The translations under genes and the position numbers were made by a program. A stretch of DNA of 29,383 bases, taken from assembly GCA_036011305.1 (NCBI GenBank), contig DASCNA010000153.1:1-29383 (forward strand), read 5' to 3'. A model generated the notes under the pieces. It had not been told where the DNA came from, made no database searches, and saw only the letters and a program-made list of their open reading frames with translations. The DNA is from DASCNA01 sp036011305. GTDB lineage: Bacteria; Verrucomicrobiota; Lentisphaeria; Victivallales; GWF2-38-69. Positions within the stretch are counted from its first letter, which is position 1. The number at the start of each line of letters is the position of its first letter. Positions 7,024 through 15,392 of this stretch are shown here, piece after piece.

Positions 7024-8880
7024 ATGATGTCAAATGTTGAAAACTTAAAAAAGGATGTCGTAGATATCTGTAAGAAGTTCGAGAACGATCGTACTCGGAT
7101 GATGGATATTGTAAGAGCAGTTCAAGATAAGTTTGGCTGTGTGCCAAGTGAAGCTTTGGACTTAATTGCTGCAGAAGTGTCAAGTCATCGTGTAGAAGTA
7201 GAAAGTGTTGTTTCTTTTTACGCTTTCCTTTCTAAAGAAAAAAAAGGAAAATATGTAATAAGACTTTGTGATGACATTATTGACAGAATGGCAGGAGTTG
7301 AAAAGGTAGCCGAGGCTTTTAAAAAAGAACTTGGGATAGATTTCGGCGAAACTACAGTGGACGGTAAATTTACACTGGAGTATGCCCCCTGTATTGGAAT
7401 GTGTGATCAGGCACCTGGAGCATTGGTAAATGACCAGGTTATTACTAATTTGTCTACAGACAAAGTATCTGAAATTATAAAAACACTGAATGAAACAGAT
7501 GATATTACAAAGCTGGTAAAAAGAGTTGGAGATGGAAATAATTCAAATCCTCTTGTTCATTCAATGGTTAGAAATCATATAAGAAAAAGAGGAGACGTTA
7601 TCTTCTCTGAATATAATGAAGGAGTGGCACTCAAAAATGCCATTGCCCAGAGCCCTGTTGAAGTGATACGTACTGTAAAAGCTTCAAGATTAAGAGGCCG
7701 CGGCGGGGCAGGATTCCCTACCGGTATGAAATGGGAATTTACTCGTGCTGCTCAGGGAGATAAAAAAACCATTATTTGTAATGCAGATGAAGGAGAACCA
7801 GGAACATTTAAAGACAGAGCAATTTTAACAGAATGTGCCGATCAGCTTTTTGAAGGAATGACAATTGCCGGTTATGCTGTAGGAGCAGATACAGGTATTC
7901 TTTACCTTAGAGGTGAGTATGCCTATTTGAGAGAATACTTGGAAGATGTTTTACAAAAACGTCGTGCAAAAGGATTACTTGGAAATAATGTCTGCTCAGT
8001 AAAAAGATTTGGATTGTTCGGTAAAAAAACCTGTATAAATTTTGATATTCGAATTCAGATGGGCGCAGGTGCTTATATTTGCGGAGAAGAATCTGCATTG
8101 ATCAGTTCTTGTGAAGGATTACGAGGAGATCCTAAAAATCGTCCTCCGTTCCCTGCTCAGAAGGGATATTTAGGAACGCCTACATCTGTTAATAATGTAG
8201 AAACTTTCTGCAGTGTAGTGAAAATTGTTGAAAAAGGTGCAGCCTGGTTCTCAGCATTGGGATCTTCAGGGAGTACCGGTACTAAACTTTTCAGTGTATC
8301 AGGAGATTGTAATGCTCCAGGAGTTTACGAACTTCCATTTGGTATAACTGTTAACGAGCTGCTTGAAGAAGTCGGTGCTGAAGATACAATCGCCGTTCAG
8401 ATGGGCGGCCCTTCCGGAACTCTTATCGGAGAAAAAGATTTCGGAAGAAAAATATGCTACGATCATTTAGCAACTGGCGGTGCAGTAATGGTTTTTAATA
8501 AAACAAGAGATGTATTGGAAGTAGCAGATTATTTCATGGATTTCTTTATTGAAGAGAGCTGTGGTTACTGTACACCATGCAGAGTTGGTAATGTACTAAT
8601 TAAAGAAAAATTAGAAGATATTAGAAAAGGTTGTGGTGAAAACGGAGATATTGAATATCTGGAAAAACTTGGTAAAACCGTTAAAGCTGCAAGCCGCTGT
8701 GGTTTGGGACAGACATCACCTAATCCGGTACTAACTTCTATTGAAAATTTCAAAGCAGTATATGAAAAACTGTTGAAAACTAGAGATGACGGGATGTGTC
8801 CTACTTTTGATATTTCTGCGGCTTTGAAAGATAGTGAAAAAATTATTGAACGTAAGTCTGTTGTATTTGATACAGTATAA
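7024..8880 (+). CDS. hoxF: NAD-reducing hydrogenase diaphorase subunit HoxF (NuoE-NuoF fusion)
   Basis: HoxF carries FMN and the NAD(H) site of the cytoplasmic bidirectional [NiFe] hydrogenase. The 618-residue protein fuses a NuoE/HoxE-like domain (residues 1-160) to a NuoF-like domain, the arrangement of the Ralstonia soluble hydrogenase. The FMN/NAD motifs RGRGGAGFPTGMKW and NADEGEPGTFKDR are intact, as is GAGAYICGEESALI. The [4Fe-4S] ligands are CGYCTPC (Cys513, 516, 519) plus Cys559 (SRCGLG). The NuoE-like domain keeps Cys82, Cys123 and Cys127 but has Asp87 where the second cysteine of the [2Fe-2S] site is expected. AGGGG precedes the first of two tandem ATGs. It heads the operon hoxF-U-Y-H-W; hoxU starts 11 bases downstream. 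Confidence 0.95.
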   Translation: MMSNVENLKKDVVDICKKFENDRTRMMDIVRAVQDKFGCVPSEALDLIAAEVSSHRVEVESVVSFYAFLSKEKKGKYVIRLCDDIIDRMAGVEKVAEAFKKELGIDFGETTVDGKFTLEYAPCIGMCDQAPGALVNDQVITNLSTDKVSEIIKTLNETDDITKLVKRVGDGNNSNPLVHSMVRNHIRKRGDVIFSEYNEGVALKNAIAQSPVEVIRTVKASRLRGRGGAGFPTGMKWEFTRAAQGDKKTIICNADEGEPGTFKDRAILTECADQLFEGMTIAGYAVGADTGILYLRGEYAYLREYLEDVLQKRRAKGLLGNNVCSVKRFGLFGKKTCINFDIRIQMGAGAYICGEESALISSCEGLRGDPKNRPPFPAQKGYLGTPTSVNNVETFCSVVKIVEKGAAWFSALGSSGSTGTKLFSVSGDCNAPGVYELPFGITVNELLEEVGAEDTIAVQMGGPSGTLIGEKDFGRKICYDHLATGGAVMVFNKTRDVLEVADYFMDFFIEESCGYCTPCRVGNVLIKEKLEDIRKGCGENGDIEYLEKLGKTVKAASRCGLGQTSPNPVLTSIENFKAVYEKLLKTRDDGMCPTFDISAALKDSEKIIERKSVVFDTV

Positions 8881-8891
8881 GGAGAGTTAAA

Positions 8892-9599
8892 ATGGAAAAT
8901 ACAATTACTTTCACAATTGACGGTGTTGAGGTGAAGGCTTTAGCCGGACAGACTATTATGGAAGCTGCCGACGGAGCTAATATATATATTCCACGCCTGT
9001 GTGCACATAAAGATTTAGTACCTCACGGTTCATGCCGTATGTGTACTGTTAATGTGAATGGCCGTCCTCAGTCAGCCTGTACCCAACCTGCTGCAGAAGG
9101 AATTACTGTTGAAAATGAAACGGAAGATATCAATGAAATCAGAAAAGATTTAGTTGATATGCTGTTTGTTGAGGGAAATCATTACTGCATGTTCTGTGAA
9201 AAAAGCGGTAACTGTGACCTTCAGGGGCTTGCATATCGCTTTGGAATTCTTGCTCCTAAATATCCTTATCTTTTTCCGGATAGAAATGTGGATGCTTCAC
9301 ATCCTGACATACTGATTGACAGAAACCGCTGTGTTCTCTGTGCAAGATGTGTCAGAGCTTCTAAAGATATTGACGGTAAAAACGTATTCCAGTTTGTTGA
9401 TCGCGGACCGGAAAAGAGAATTGCTGTAAATGCTGAAGCTAATCTTGAAGAAACAGATATTACTGTGACTGACGAAGCTGTTGCAATATGTCCTGTCGGA
9501 GCATTGCTGAAGAAGAGAGTAGGCTATGCTGTTCCTTATGGTGAACGCTTTTATGATCATAAGCCAATCGGCTCTGACATTGAAGAAGTTGCTAAATAA
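8892..9599 (+). CDS. hoxU: NAD-reducing hydrogenase diaphorase subunit HoxU
   Basis: HoxU is the NuoG-like iron-sulfur subunit that passes electrons between the hydrogenase module (HoxYH) and the diaphorase (HoxF). The 235 residues match the short HoxU length. There is a plant-ferredoxin [2Fe-2S] set (Cys37, 48, 51, 63), a His-ligated [4Fe-4S] set (His97, Cys99, 102, 108), and a further [4Fe-4S] set (Cys147, 150, 153 with Cys200 in AICPVGA). All ligands are present. GGAGA precedes the start. It lies between hoxF and hoxY in a tight operon. Confidence 0.95.
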   Translation: MENTITFTIDGVEVKALAGQTIMEAADGANIYIPRLCAHKDLVPHGSCRMCTVNVNGRPQSACTQPAAEGITVENETEDINEIRKDLVDMLFVEGNHYCMFCEKSGNCDLQGLAYRFGILAPKYPYLFPDRNVDASHPDILIDRNRCVLCARCVRASKDIDGKNVFQFVDRGPEKRIAVNAEANLEETDITVTDEAVAICPVGALLKKRVGYAVPYGERFYDHKPIGSDIEEVAK

Positions 9600-9636
9600 T
9601 TTATAAAATAAATATAAGATATAAAGGAGATAAGAT

Positions 9637-10182
9637 ATGTCAAAGCCTAAGCTTGCAACAACTTCTTTAGCAGGATGTTTCGGCTGTCATATGTCTATTC
9701 TTGATATTGACGAAAGAATACTCGAGCTTGTAGAGCTTGTTGATTTTGATAAATCACCTGTAGATGATATTAAAGAATTTACCGGTAGATGTGCAATTGG
9801 CCTTATTGAAGGTGGATGCTGTAACGAAGAAAACGTTAGGGTTCTTCAGGAATTTCGTAAACATTGCGATGTATTGGTAATGCTTGGTGACTGTGCAATT
9901 ATGGGAGGAATTCCTGCATTGCGTAATAACGTTCCTCTTCAGGAATGTTATAATGAAGCTTATATTAATGGTCCAACAGTATATAATCCTTCAGGTCAGA
10001 TTCCAAATGACCCAGAAATTCCGTTAATATTAGATAAAGTTTATCCTTGTAAAGAAATTGTAAAAATTGATTATTCTTTACCTGGCTGTCCGCCTTCTGC
10101 GGATTTAATTTGGCAGGCTGTTGTTGCATTATTGACTAACAAGCCTCTTGAATTACCATATGAAATGGTCAAGTACGATTAA
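9637..10182 (+). CDS. hoxY: NAD-reducing hydrogenase small subunit HoxY
   Basis: HoxY is the small subunit of group 3d [NiFe] hydrogenase and holds the proximal [4Fe-4S] cluster next to the active site in HoxH. The 181 residues have no Tat signal peptide, consistent with a cytoplasmic enzyme. The ligand set is visible: AGCFGCHMS (Cys14, Cys17), GDCA (Cys86) and LPGCPPS (Cys151). No extra cysteine sets for medial or distal clusters are present, as expected for the single-cluster 3d type. AAAGGAGA precedes the ATG. The gap to hoxH is 17 bp. Confidence 0.95.
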   Translation: MSKPKLATTSLAGCFGCHMSILDIDERILELVELVDFDKSPVDDIKEFTGRCAIGLIEGGCCNEENVRVLQEFRKHCDVLVMLGDCAIMGGIPALRNNVPLQECYNEAYINGPTVYNPSGQIPNDPEIPLILDKVYPCKEIVKIDYSLPGCPPSADLIWQAVVALLTNKPLELPYEMVKYD

Positions 10183-10199
10183 TTGGGAGGTTTTAAATA

Positions 10200-11627
10200 A
10201 TGAAAAAAATAGTAATTGAGCCGGTAACAAGAGTTGAAGGTCACGGTAAAGTGACTATTAAACTTGATGAAAAAAATAAAGTTGAACAGGCTAGACTTCA
10301 CATAGTTGAGTTTAGAGGATTCGAAAGATTTATACTTGGAAGACCATATTGGGAAATTCCAGTAATGGTGCAACGTCTTTGTGGCATCTGTCCAGTAAGT
10401 CATCATCTTGCAGCAGCAAAAGCTATGGATAGAATCGTTGGCGGAGAAAATTTAACTCCAACAGCAGAAAAAATGCGTAGATTAATGCATTATGGGCAAT
10501 TTTTCCAATCACATGCATTGCATTTCTTCCACTTATGCTCACCAGACATATTATTCGGTTTTGATGCTGATCCTGCAATACGTAACGTTGTTGGAGTTAT
10601 CAAAAAGTATCCTGAATTAGCAACTCAGGGTGTATTAATGAGAAAATTCGGTCAAGAAGTAATTCAATTTACTGCCGGTAAAAAAATACATGGAACAGGA
10701 GCTATTCCTGGGGGGATTAATAAAAATCTTTCAATAGCAGAACGTGATCATTTATTAAAAGATATTGATCAGATGATTGCTTGGAGTGAAGCTGTTGTCG
10801 GTATAGCTAAAGATTATACTCTTAAAAATCTTGATGAACTGACTAAGTTCGGTTCATTTGATTCTAATCATTTGTCAATTATTAGAAATGACGGAGCTTT
10901 AGATATTTATAATGGTGGATTAAGAGCAATCGATACTGATGGCAAAAAGATTTTTGACCATGTTGATAATCAGAAATATAATGAGTTTATTGCTGAAGAA
11001 GTAAGATCTTACTCATATATGAAATTCCCATTCATGAAACTTTTGGGACCTGAAAAAGGTTGGTACAGAGTTGGACCGCTAGCTAGGATTAATACATGTG
11101 ATTTCATTGATACACCATTAGCAGAAGCTGCCCGTAAAGATTATATGAGTATTACTGGTGGAAAACCAAATAATCATACAATGGCTTATCATTGGAGTAG
11201 AATGATTGAAACTCTTCACAGCGCAGAAAAAATCAAAGAATTATTAAATGATCCTGATTTACAGGGTGAAGACCTTGTTGTAAAAGGTGACAGAAGAGAA
11301 GAGGGTGTCGGAATTATTGAAGCACCGCGCGGTACTTTGTTCCATCATTACAAAGTTGATGAGAATGACTTGGTTACAATGTGTAACCTTATAGTTTCTA
11401 CTACTAGTAATAATGAACCTATGAATTTAGCTGTAAAAAGTGTAGCTGATAATTATATTTCAGGCAAACCTGAAATAACAGAAGGTTTACTTAATAGAGT
11501 TGAAGTTGCAATAAGAGCTTATGACCCTTGTTTATCATGTGCTACACATGCAATGGGTAAAATGCCTCTGATTATGGAATTACATGACAGTGATGGTAAT
11601 GTGATTGATAAAAAATCAAGGGCATAA
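10200..11627 (+). CDS. hoxH: NAD-reducing [NiFe] hydrogenase large subunit HoxH
   Basis: HoxH carries the NiFe(CN)2CO active site that oxidises H2 or reduces protons. The 475-residue protein has both nickel-binding motifs: RLCGICPVSHH (Cys61, Cys64) and DPCLSCATHA (Cys444, Cys447, His450). The residues after His450 (AMGKMPLIMEL... to the end, 25 residues) are the C-terminal extension removed by the maturation protease once nickel is inserted. The presence of hoxW just downstream fits this. GGGAGG precedes the start. Together with HoxFUY this is a complete group 3d hydrogenase. The hyp genes for cofactor assembly are not in this window. Confidence 0.97.
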   Translation: MKKIVIEPVTRVEGHGKVTIKLDEKNKVEQARLHIVEFRGFERFILGRPYWEIPVMVQRLCGICPVSHHLAAAKAMDRIVGGENLTPTAEKMRRLMHYGQFFQSHALHFFHLCSPDILFGFDADPAIRNVVGVIKKYPELATQGVLMRKFGQEVIQFTAGKKIHGTGAIPGGINKNLSIAERDHLLKDIDQMIAWSEAVVGIAKDYTLKNLDELTKFGSFDSNHLSIIRNDGALDIYNGGLRAIDTDGKKIFDHVDNQKYNEFIAEEVRSYSYMKFPFMKLLGPEKGWYRVGPLARINTCDFIDTPLAEAARKDYMSITGGKPNNHTMAYHWSRMIETLHSAEKIKELLNDPDLQGEDLVVKGDRREEGVGIIEAPRGTLFHHYKVDENDLVTMCNLIVSTTSNNEPMNLAVKSVADNYISGKPEITEGLLNRVEVAIRAYDPCLSCATHAMGKMPLIMELHDSDGNVIDKKSRA

Positions 11628-11630
11628 TAA

Positions 11631-12104
11631 GTGACTAAAATATTAATAATTGGTTATGGCAATCCGGGGCGTCTAGATGACGGTCTCGGGCCAGCATTGG
11701 CTGAAGCAATTGATGATATGCATTATCCTAATGTTGATATTGATTGTGATTACCAACTATCAGTTGAAAATGCTGTTGATTTAACTAAGCATGATATTGT
11801 TATTTTCGCTGATGCTGATGTTTCTGGGCCAGAACCGTTTTATTTAAAAACATTACAGCCTAGCAAGAGTATAACTTTTTCTAGCCACAGTATAACAGCT
11901 GAAAATTTACTTGCTCTTGCACATGAGCTATTTAAAAAAGATATTAAAGCCTATGCTCTTGGAATAAGAGGATATGAATTCAATGAGTATGATGAAAGAT
12001 TGAGTGATAAAGCTAGAAATAATCTTAATAATGCAATTGAATTTGTCAAAGGATGTGTTAAAGATAATTGTTTCAGGGAAATTAGGTCAGACTTTAGTGT
12101 CTAA
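11631..12104 (+). CDS. hoxW: Hydrogenase maturation protease HoxW
   Basis: HoxW belongs to the HycI/HyaD family of nickel-dependent endopeptidases that cut the C-terminal peptide from HoxH. The 157-residue protein begins with MTKILIIGYGNPGRLDDGLGP, whose GYGNPGRxDDGLGP motif is characteristic of the protease of NAD-linked hydrogenases. Asp in RLDDG and Asp in FADADVSG are candidate nickel ligands. The start is GTG, three bases after the hoxH stop, with AAGGG inside the end of hoxH at an 8-base spacing. The SSHSITAENLLAL segment is also typical. Confidence 0.92.
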   Translation: MTKILIIGYGNPGRLDDGLGPALAEAIDDMHYPNVDIDCDYQLSVENAVDLTKHDIVIFADADVSGPEPFYLKTLQPSKSITFSSHSITAENLLALAHELFKKDIKAYALGIRGYEFNEYDERLSDKARNNLNNAIEFVKGCVKDNCFREIRSDFSV

Positions 12105-12143
12105 TATTTATCAAAAATTCGTAACTAGTAGTTAGGGTTTATT

Positions 12144-12518
12144 ATGAAAGACAATAAATATGTAGTTTTGTATGTTGATGACGATCAGGATATGTTAGAT
12201 TCTCTCAGATTTATTTTAGAGAAAAATAATTACATCATGGAAGAAGCTGTTACCGGAGAAAAGGGTGTAGCTAAATATAAAGAGTGTAATCCTGATTTAG
12301 TAATTGTTGACTTAATGATGGAAGAGGTCGACTCTGGAGTTAACTGTGTAAAAGAGCTTAAACTGTTAGGTAATAAAGCTCCTATATATATGCTAAGTTC
12401 AGTCGGTGATAATCTTAATGAAACCATCAGCTTTTCCGAATTGGGATTGAGCGGAATATTTCAAAAACCAATTGAACCTCAAATGCTTCTTAAAACTTTA
12501 AAAGCAAAATTAGGTTAA
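12144..12518 (+). CDS. Single-domain response regulator (receiver only)
   Basis: This 124-residue protein is a CheY-like receiver with no output domain. The acidic pocket is DDDQD (residues 12-16), the phospho-acceptor is Asp56 (VIVDLMM), the switch Ser is 85 or 86 (MLSS), and Lys108 (FQKPIEP) is the conserved lysine. It follows hoxW by 39 bp on the same strand and is probably the last gene of the hox operon, since a strong terminator comes 22 bp after its stop. Its convergent neighbour is a histidine-kinase/flavoprotein fusion, the obvious candidate partner. Receiver-only regulators act through protein contact or as phosphorelay intermediates. The target is unknown. Confidence 0.88.
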   Translation: MKDNKYVVLYVDDDQDMLDSLRFILEKNNYIMEEAVTGEKGVAKYKECNPDLVIVDLMMEEVDSGVNCVKELKLLGNKAPIYMLSSVGDNLNETISFSELGLSGIFQKPIEPQMLLKTLKAKLG

Positions 12519-12539
12519 TTTGATTATAGAGTTATATTT

Positions 12540-12567
12540 AAAAAGCCGGTTTAAGCCGGCTTTTTTT
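12540..12567 (+). terminator. Rho-independent terminator of the hox operon
   Basis: AAAAAGCCGG and CCGGCTTTTT form a 10-bp stem around the 6-base loop TTTAAG, followed by further Ts (12561-12567). The A-tract on the left arm means it may also act on transcripts from the convergent kinase gene. Confidence 0.9.
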
Positions 12568-12686
12568 AGTTTATAGTAATACAGAAAACTTTGTTGAGAA
12601 TAGTTTGGCTTATAGTAATTACAAATTCAATATATGATTATTAAACTAGAATTGTGCAGTGAAAGATTGCAGATATATTCAGACAT

Positions 12687-15176
12687 CTATCTTATACCCT
12701 GAATAAGTTCATAGGGCCACATTACAATGCCGCCATCAAGTACTTTGACGTTTTGATATCCAAATGACTCTAAGATTAGAGCTGCTTCATAACCTCTTAA
12801 AGATATACTTCCTAAAGTAATAATTTCCTTATCTTTAGGGATTTCGTGCATTCTGCTTCTAAGAACTCCAAGTGGAATTAATATGGATTCCGGAATACGC
12901 AGTTTTTCATATTCTTTATAAGTGCGAACGTCAAGGATTATAAAATCTTCTTTATTAACAATTTTATTGTATACTTCTTCAGAAGTCATTCCCTGAAATA
13001 TTCCGTCCAGTTTATTTCTTGCTACATTTGCTGCTGTAATAATGTTGTCAATTGCAAGAGAATAAGAAGGAGCATAGCATAAATCTAATCCGGCAAGTTT
13101 GTCAACTGTCATACCTGCTGAAATAGCAGTTGAGATAATATCAATTTTATTAAAACCGTCACTGTCACCTATAGATTGAGCACCCAATACTTTACGTGTT
13201 TTTTTATCAATAATCAATTTCATCATTAAGGTTTTTACATTTGGCATAAAGTGCTCTTTATCTGGGCCTACAGTTAAAGTTTGTATGATATCATATCCCC
13301 TGTTAAGTGCGCTTGTTTCAGTAAGGCCAGTCCTGGCAACACAATAATCAAATACTTTACATACAGTTGATCCTGTTATACCTGGGAATTCTTCATGCCC
13401 GCCGCAGATATTAATTGCGGCAACTCTGCCTTCTTTATTTGCAGTAGAACCAAGTGGTAAATAACATTCAAGATTATCTACTATACCAAAACATTGAGAG
13501 CAGTCACCAGCGGCATAAATATTTGGATCTGATGTCATCATTCGTTTATCTACTTTAATGGCACCAGTGCTTCCAATTTCAAGTCCGGCTTCAGTGGCTA
13601 GATTTGTTTGGGGTTCTACTCCTGCTGTTACTATTACCATATCTGCAGGTATGGTACCGTGATTAGTTATAACATATATTTTATGCTGATGGGAGTGGTG
13701 TATTTCATCAGTTCTTTTCGGCATTTCTTTTTCTGGACTGTAAAATGATTTAACCTCAGTATTGGTTAAAATCTTTACACAGTTCTCCTCCATGTGATTT
13801 TCAACGAGTTTTGCGATCTCCTTATCAAGCAAAGTGAGTATTTGAGGTTGCTGTTCGACAATTGTAACTCTGCATCCGCGTGCAATCAGTGCCTCAGTGC
13901 TTTCGACACCAATGAGACCTCCGCCGACAATAACTACATCTTTGGCTTTTCGAGCTGCCAGTAAAGTCTTGATACCCTCTGCATCATGAACCCCATGAAG
14001 TGTGAAAATATTTTTTAAATCTATTCCTGGTATATCAGGTATTCTCGGTGTTGAACCGGTGGCCAATACAAGTTTATCGTAATTAATCCATGATTCGTTT
14101 TTGTTTGAAGTATTCCTAATTTGTATTCTTTTATTTTTTTTATCAATATTCAGTGCTTCTGTGCGATTAAGAACTACTACATTTTTGATATTCTGAAAAA
14201 ATACTGGATCTCGAACCTCTTTCACAGGAGTTGACAATAGATCAGCCTGTTTTTTTACAATGCCTGATATATAGTATGGCAATCCGCATCCTGAATAGGA
14301 AAGAATATCTGTTTTTTCAATTATTGTAACTTCTGTAGACGGTGACAGTCTTATAATTTTAGAAGCTACCTTCGGTCCTGCTGCGATTCCGCCAACAATA
14401 ACTACTTTCATGCTATGTATGGATGCTTCAGCAGGATCATTATTTGAATCACTTTTGTGAATTCTGTGAAGTTTTAATATAAATTTACTGCCGCTATATT
14501 CAGATTTGTCTACAGATATGGTTCCACCAATCGATGTTATTAAATTTTTAACTAATGTGAGTCCAAGCCCTGAACCTGGAAGTGTAGAGCCTTGATGATG
14601 AGCTGATCGGTAGAAAGGCATAAATATATTATCATAGTTTTCGGGAGGAATTCCTATGCCTGAATCTGCAATGTATAATTCTAATTCGTTATCAGATGTA
14701 GCTTTCAGGTTGATTTTAATATTACCGTTTGAAGGAGTGTATTTTAATGCGTTGCTTGTCAATGAGTTTAATATCTCAATAAGAGTAGCTTCATTGGCTT
14801 TTACATATACAGGTTCATGTTCAATGTTTATAGAAAAAGATATTCCTCTAATTGCAGATTCCTCAAGATATATTGCATGTATTTTTTTTACTATCAAGCT
14901 TAAATCGGTTATAATATTATTGTTTTTATCTACAGCATCTGGGTTTGCCAGTGATACCATCCTGTTTGAAGTATTGATGGCTTCTTCAATTCTTTTATTG
15001 GCACGAAACAGTAAGTCCTTCTGCTGTGGTGTTAAGCTTCCGGCATATTCACCTAACAAGGTTTTTACTATTGATCCTGCAGCAGCAACGGGTGATTTTA
15101 GCTGATGGGCGATCAATGATGCATAATATGTTTTATCATTATTGTGAGATTTATCATGGGTATCTGATTTCGACAT
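12687..15176 (-). CDS. Histidine kinase / CoA-disulfide-reductase-like flavoprotein / rhodanese fusion
   Basis: This 829-residue soluble protein joins three modules. Residues 1-240 are a transmitter without a sensor domain: H-box AHQLKSP with His24, N-box NSLTSNALKY (137-146), G1 DSGIGIPPE (171-179), F-box IFMPFYRS and G2 GSGLGL (201-206). All catalytic motifs are intact. Residues 256-725 resemble CoA-disulfide reductase: FAD motif VGGIAAG (261-267), redox Cys297 in SGCGLPYY, NAD motif VGGGLIGVE (417-425), YAAGDC near 556 and the C-terminal YAPSYS near 701. Residues 731-829 are a rhodanese domain in which Gly789 replaces the catalytic cysteine. A short His-rich insert (HHSHQH, 493-498) lies in the flavoprotein. 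GGAGA precedes the start. There are no membrane helices. It is convergent with the lone receiver and divergent from the nickel permease. A redox-sensing kinase role is inferred. Confidence 0.88.
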   Translation of the reverse strand: MSKSDTHDKSHNNDKTYYASLIAHQLKSPVAAAGSIVKTLLGEYAGSLTPQQKDLLFRANKRIEEAINTSNRMVSLANPDAVDKNNNIITDLSLIVKKIHAIYLEESAIRGISFSINIEHEPVYVKANEATLIEILNSLTSNALKYTPSNGNIKINLKATSDNELELYIADSGIGIPPENYDNIFMPFYRSAHHQGSTLPGSGLGLTLVKNLITSIGGTISVDKSEYSGSKFILKLHRIHKSDSNNDPAEASIHSMKVVIVGGIAAGPKVASKIIRLSPSTEVTIIEKTDILSYSGCGLPYYISGIVKKQADLLSTPVKEVRDPVFFQNIKNVVVLNRTEALNIDKKNKRIQIRNTSNKNESWINYDKLVLATGSTPRIPDIPGIDLKNIFTLHGVHDAEGIKTLLAARKAKDVVIVGGGLIGVESTEALIARGCRVTIVEQQPQILTLLDKEIAKLVENHMEENCVKILTNTEVKSFYSPEKEMPKRTDEIHHSHQHKIYVITNHGTIPADMVIVTAGVEPQTNLATEAGLEIGSTGAIKVDKRMMTSDPNIYAAGDCSQCFGIVDNLECYLPLGSTANKEGRVAAINICGGHEEFPGITGSTVCKVFDYCVARTGLTETSALNRGYDIIQTLTVGPDKEHFMPNVKTLMMKLIIDKKTRKVLGAQSIGDSDGFNKIDIISTAISAGMTVDKLAGLDLCYAPSYSLAIDNIITAANVARNKLDGIFQGMTSEEVYNKIVNKEDFIILDVRTYKEYEKLRIPESILIPLGVLRSRMHEIPKDKEIITLGSISLRGYEAALILESFGYQNVKVLDGGIVMWPYELIQGIR

Positions 15177-15313
15177 ATAAGCATCTCCTGTTAAAGACTA
15201 AGAATATATACATTATAGTCTACTCATTTATGTGTTTAAGCCAAAATCATAAAATAATTAATTAATATCTATTATCCAGTGGAATTTATGTAAGATATAA
15301 TTAATAGTATGAG

Positions 15314-15338
15314 TATTACGAAAATAATAATCGTAATA
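15314..15338. promoter_or_regulatory. Inverted repeat between kinase gene and nickel permease, candidate NikR operator
   Basis: TATTACGA and TCGTAATA form a perfect 8-bp inverted repeat around a 9-bp AT spacer, 55 bases before the permease start. A second partial copy (TATTACG) occurs at 15348. The position upstream of a NiCoT permease suggests NikR control. The half-site is not the same as the one found before nikR, so the two may not serve one protein. Confidence 0.4.
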
Positions 15339-15392
15339 ATTCTTCTCTATTACGTGTAAATAGTATGATTTTTAATTTGAATGGAGTTTTAG

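Noticed and set aside
12571..12619. TTATAGTAAT repeated twice between the hox terminator and the kinase gene
   Set aside because: A 10-bp AT-only repeat is expected by chance in this composition.
14656..15105. 149-codon plus-strand frame inside the kinase fusion
   Set aside because: It is antisense to the well-supported HisKA/HATPase region, with no recognisable domain.
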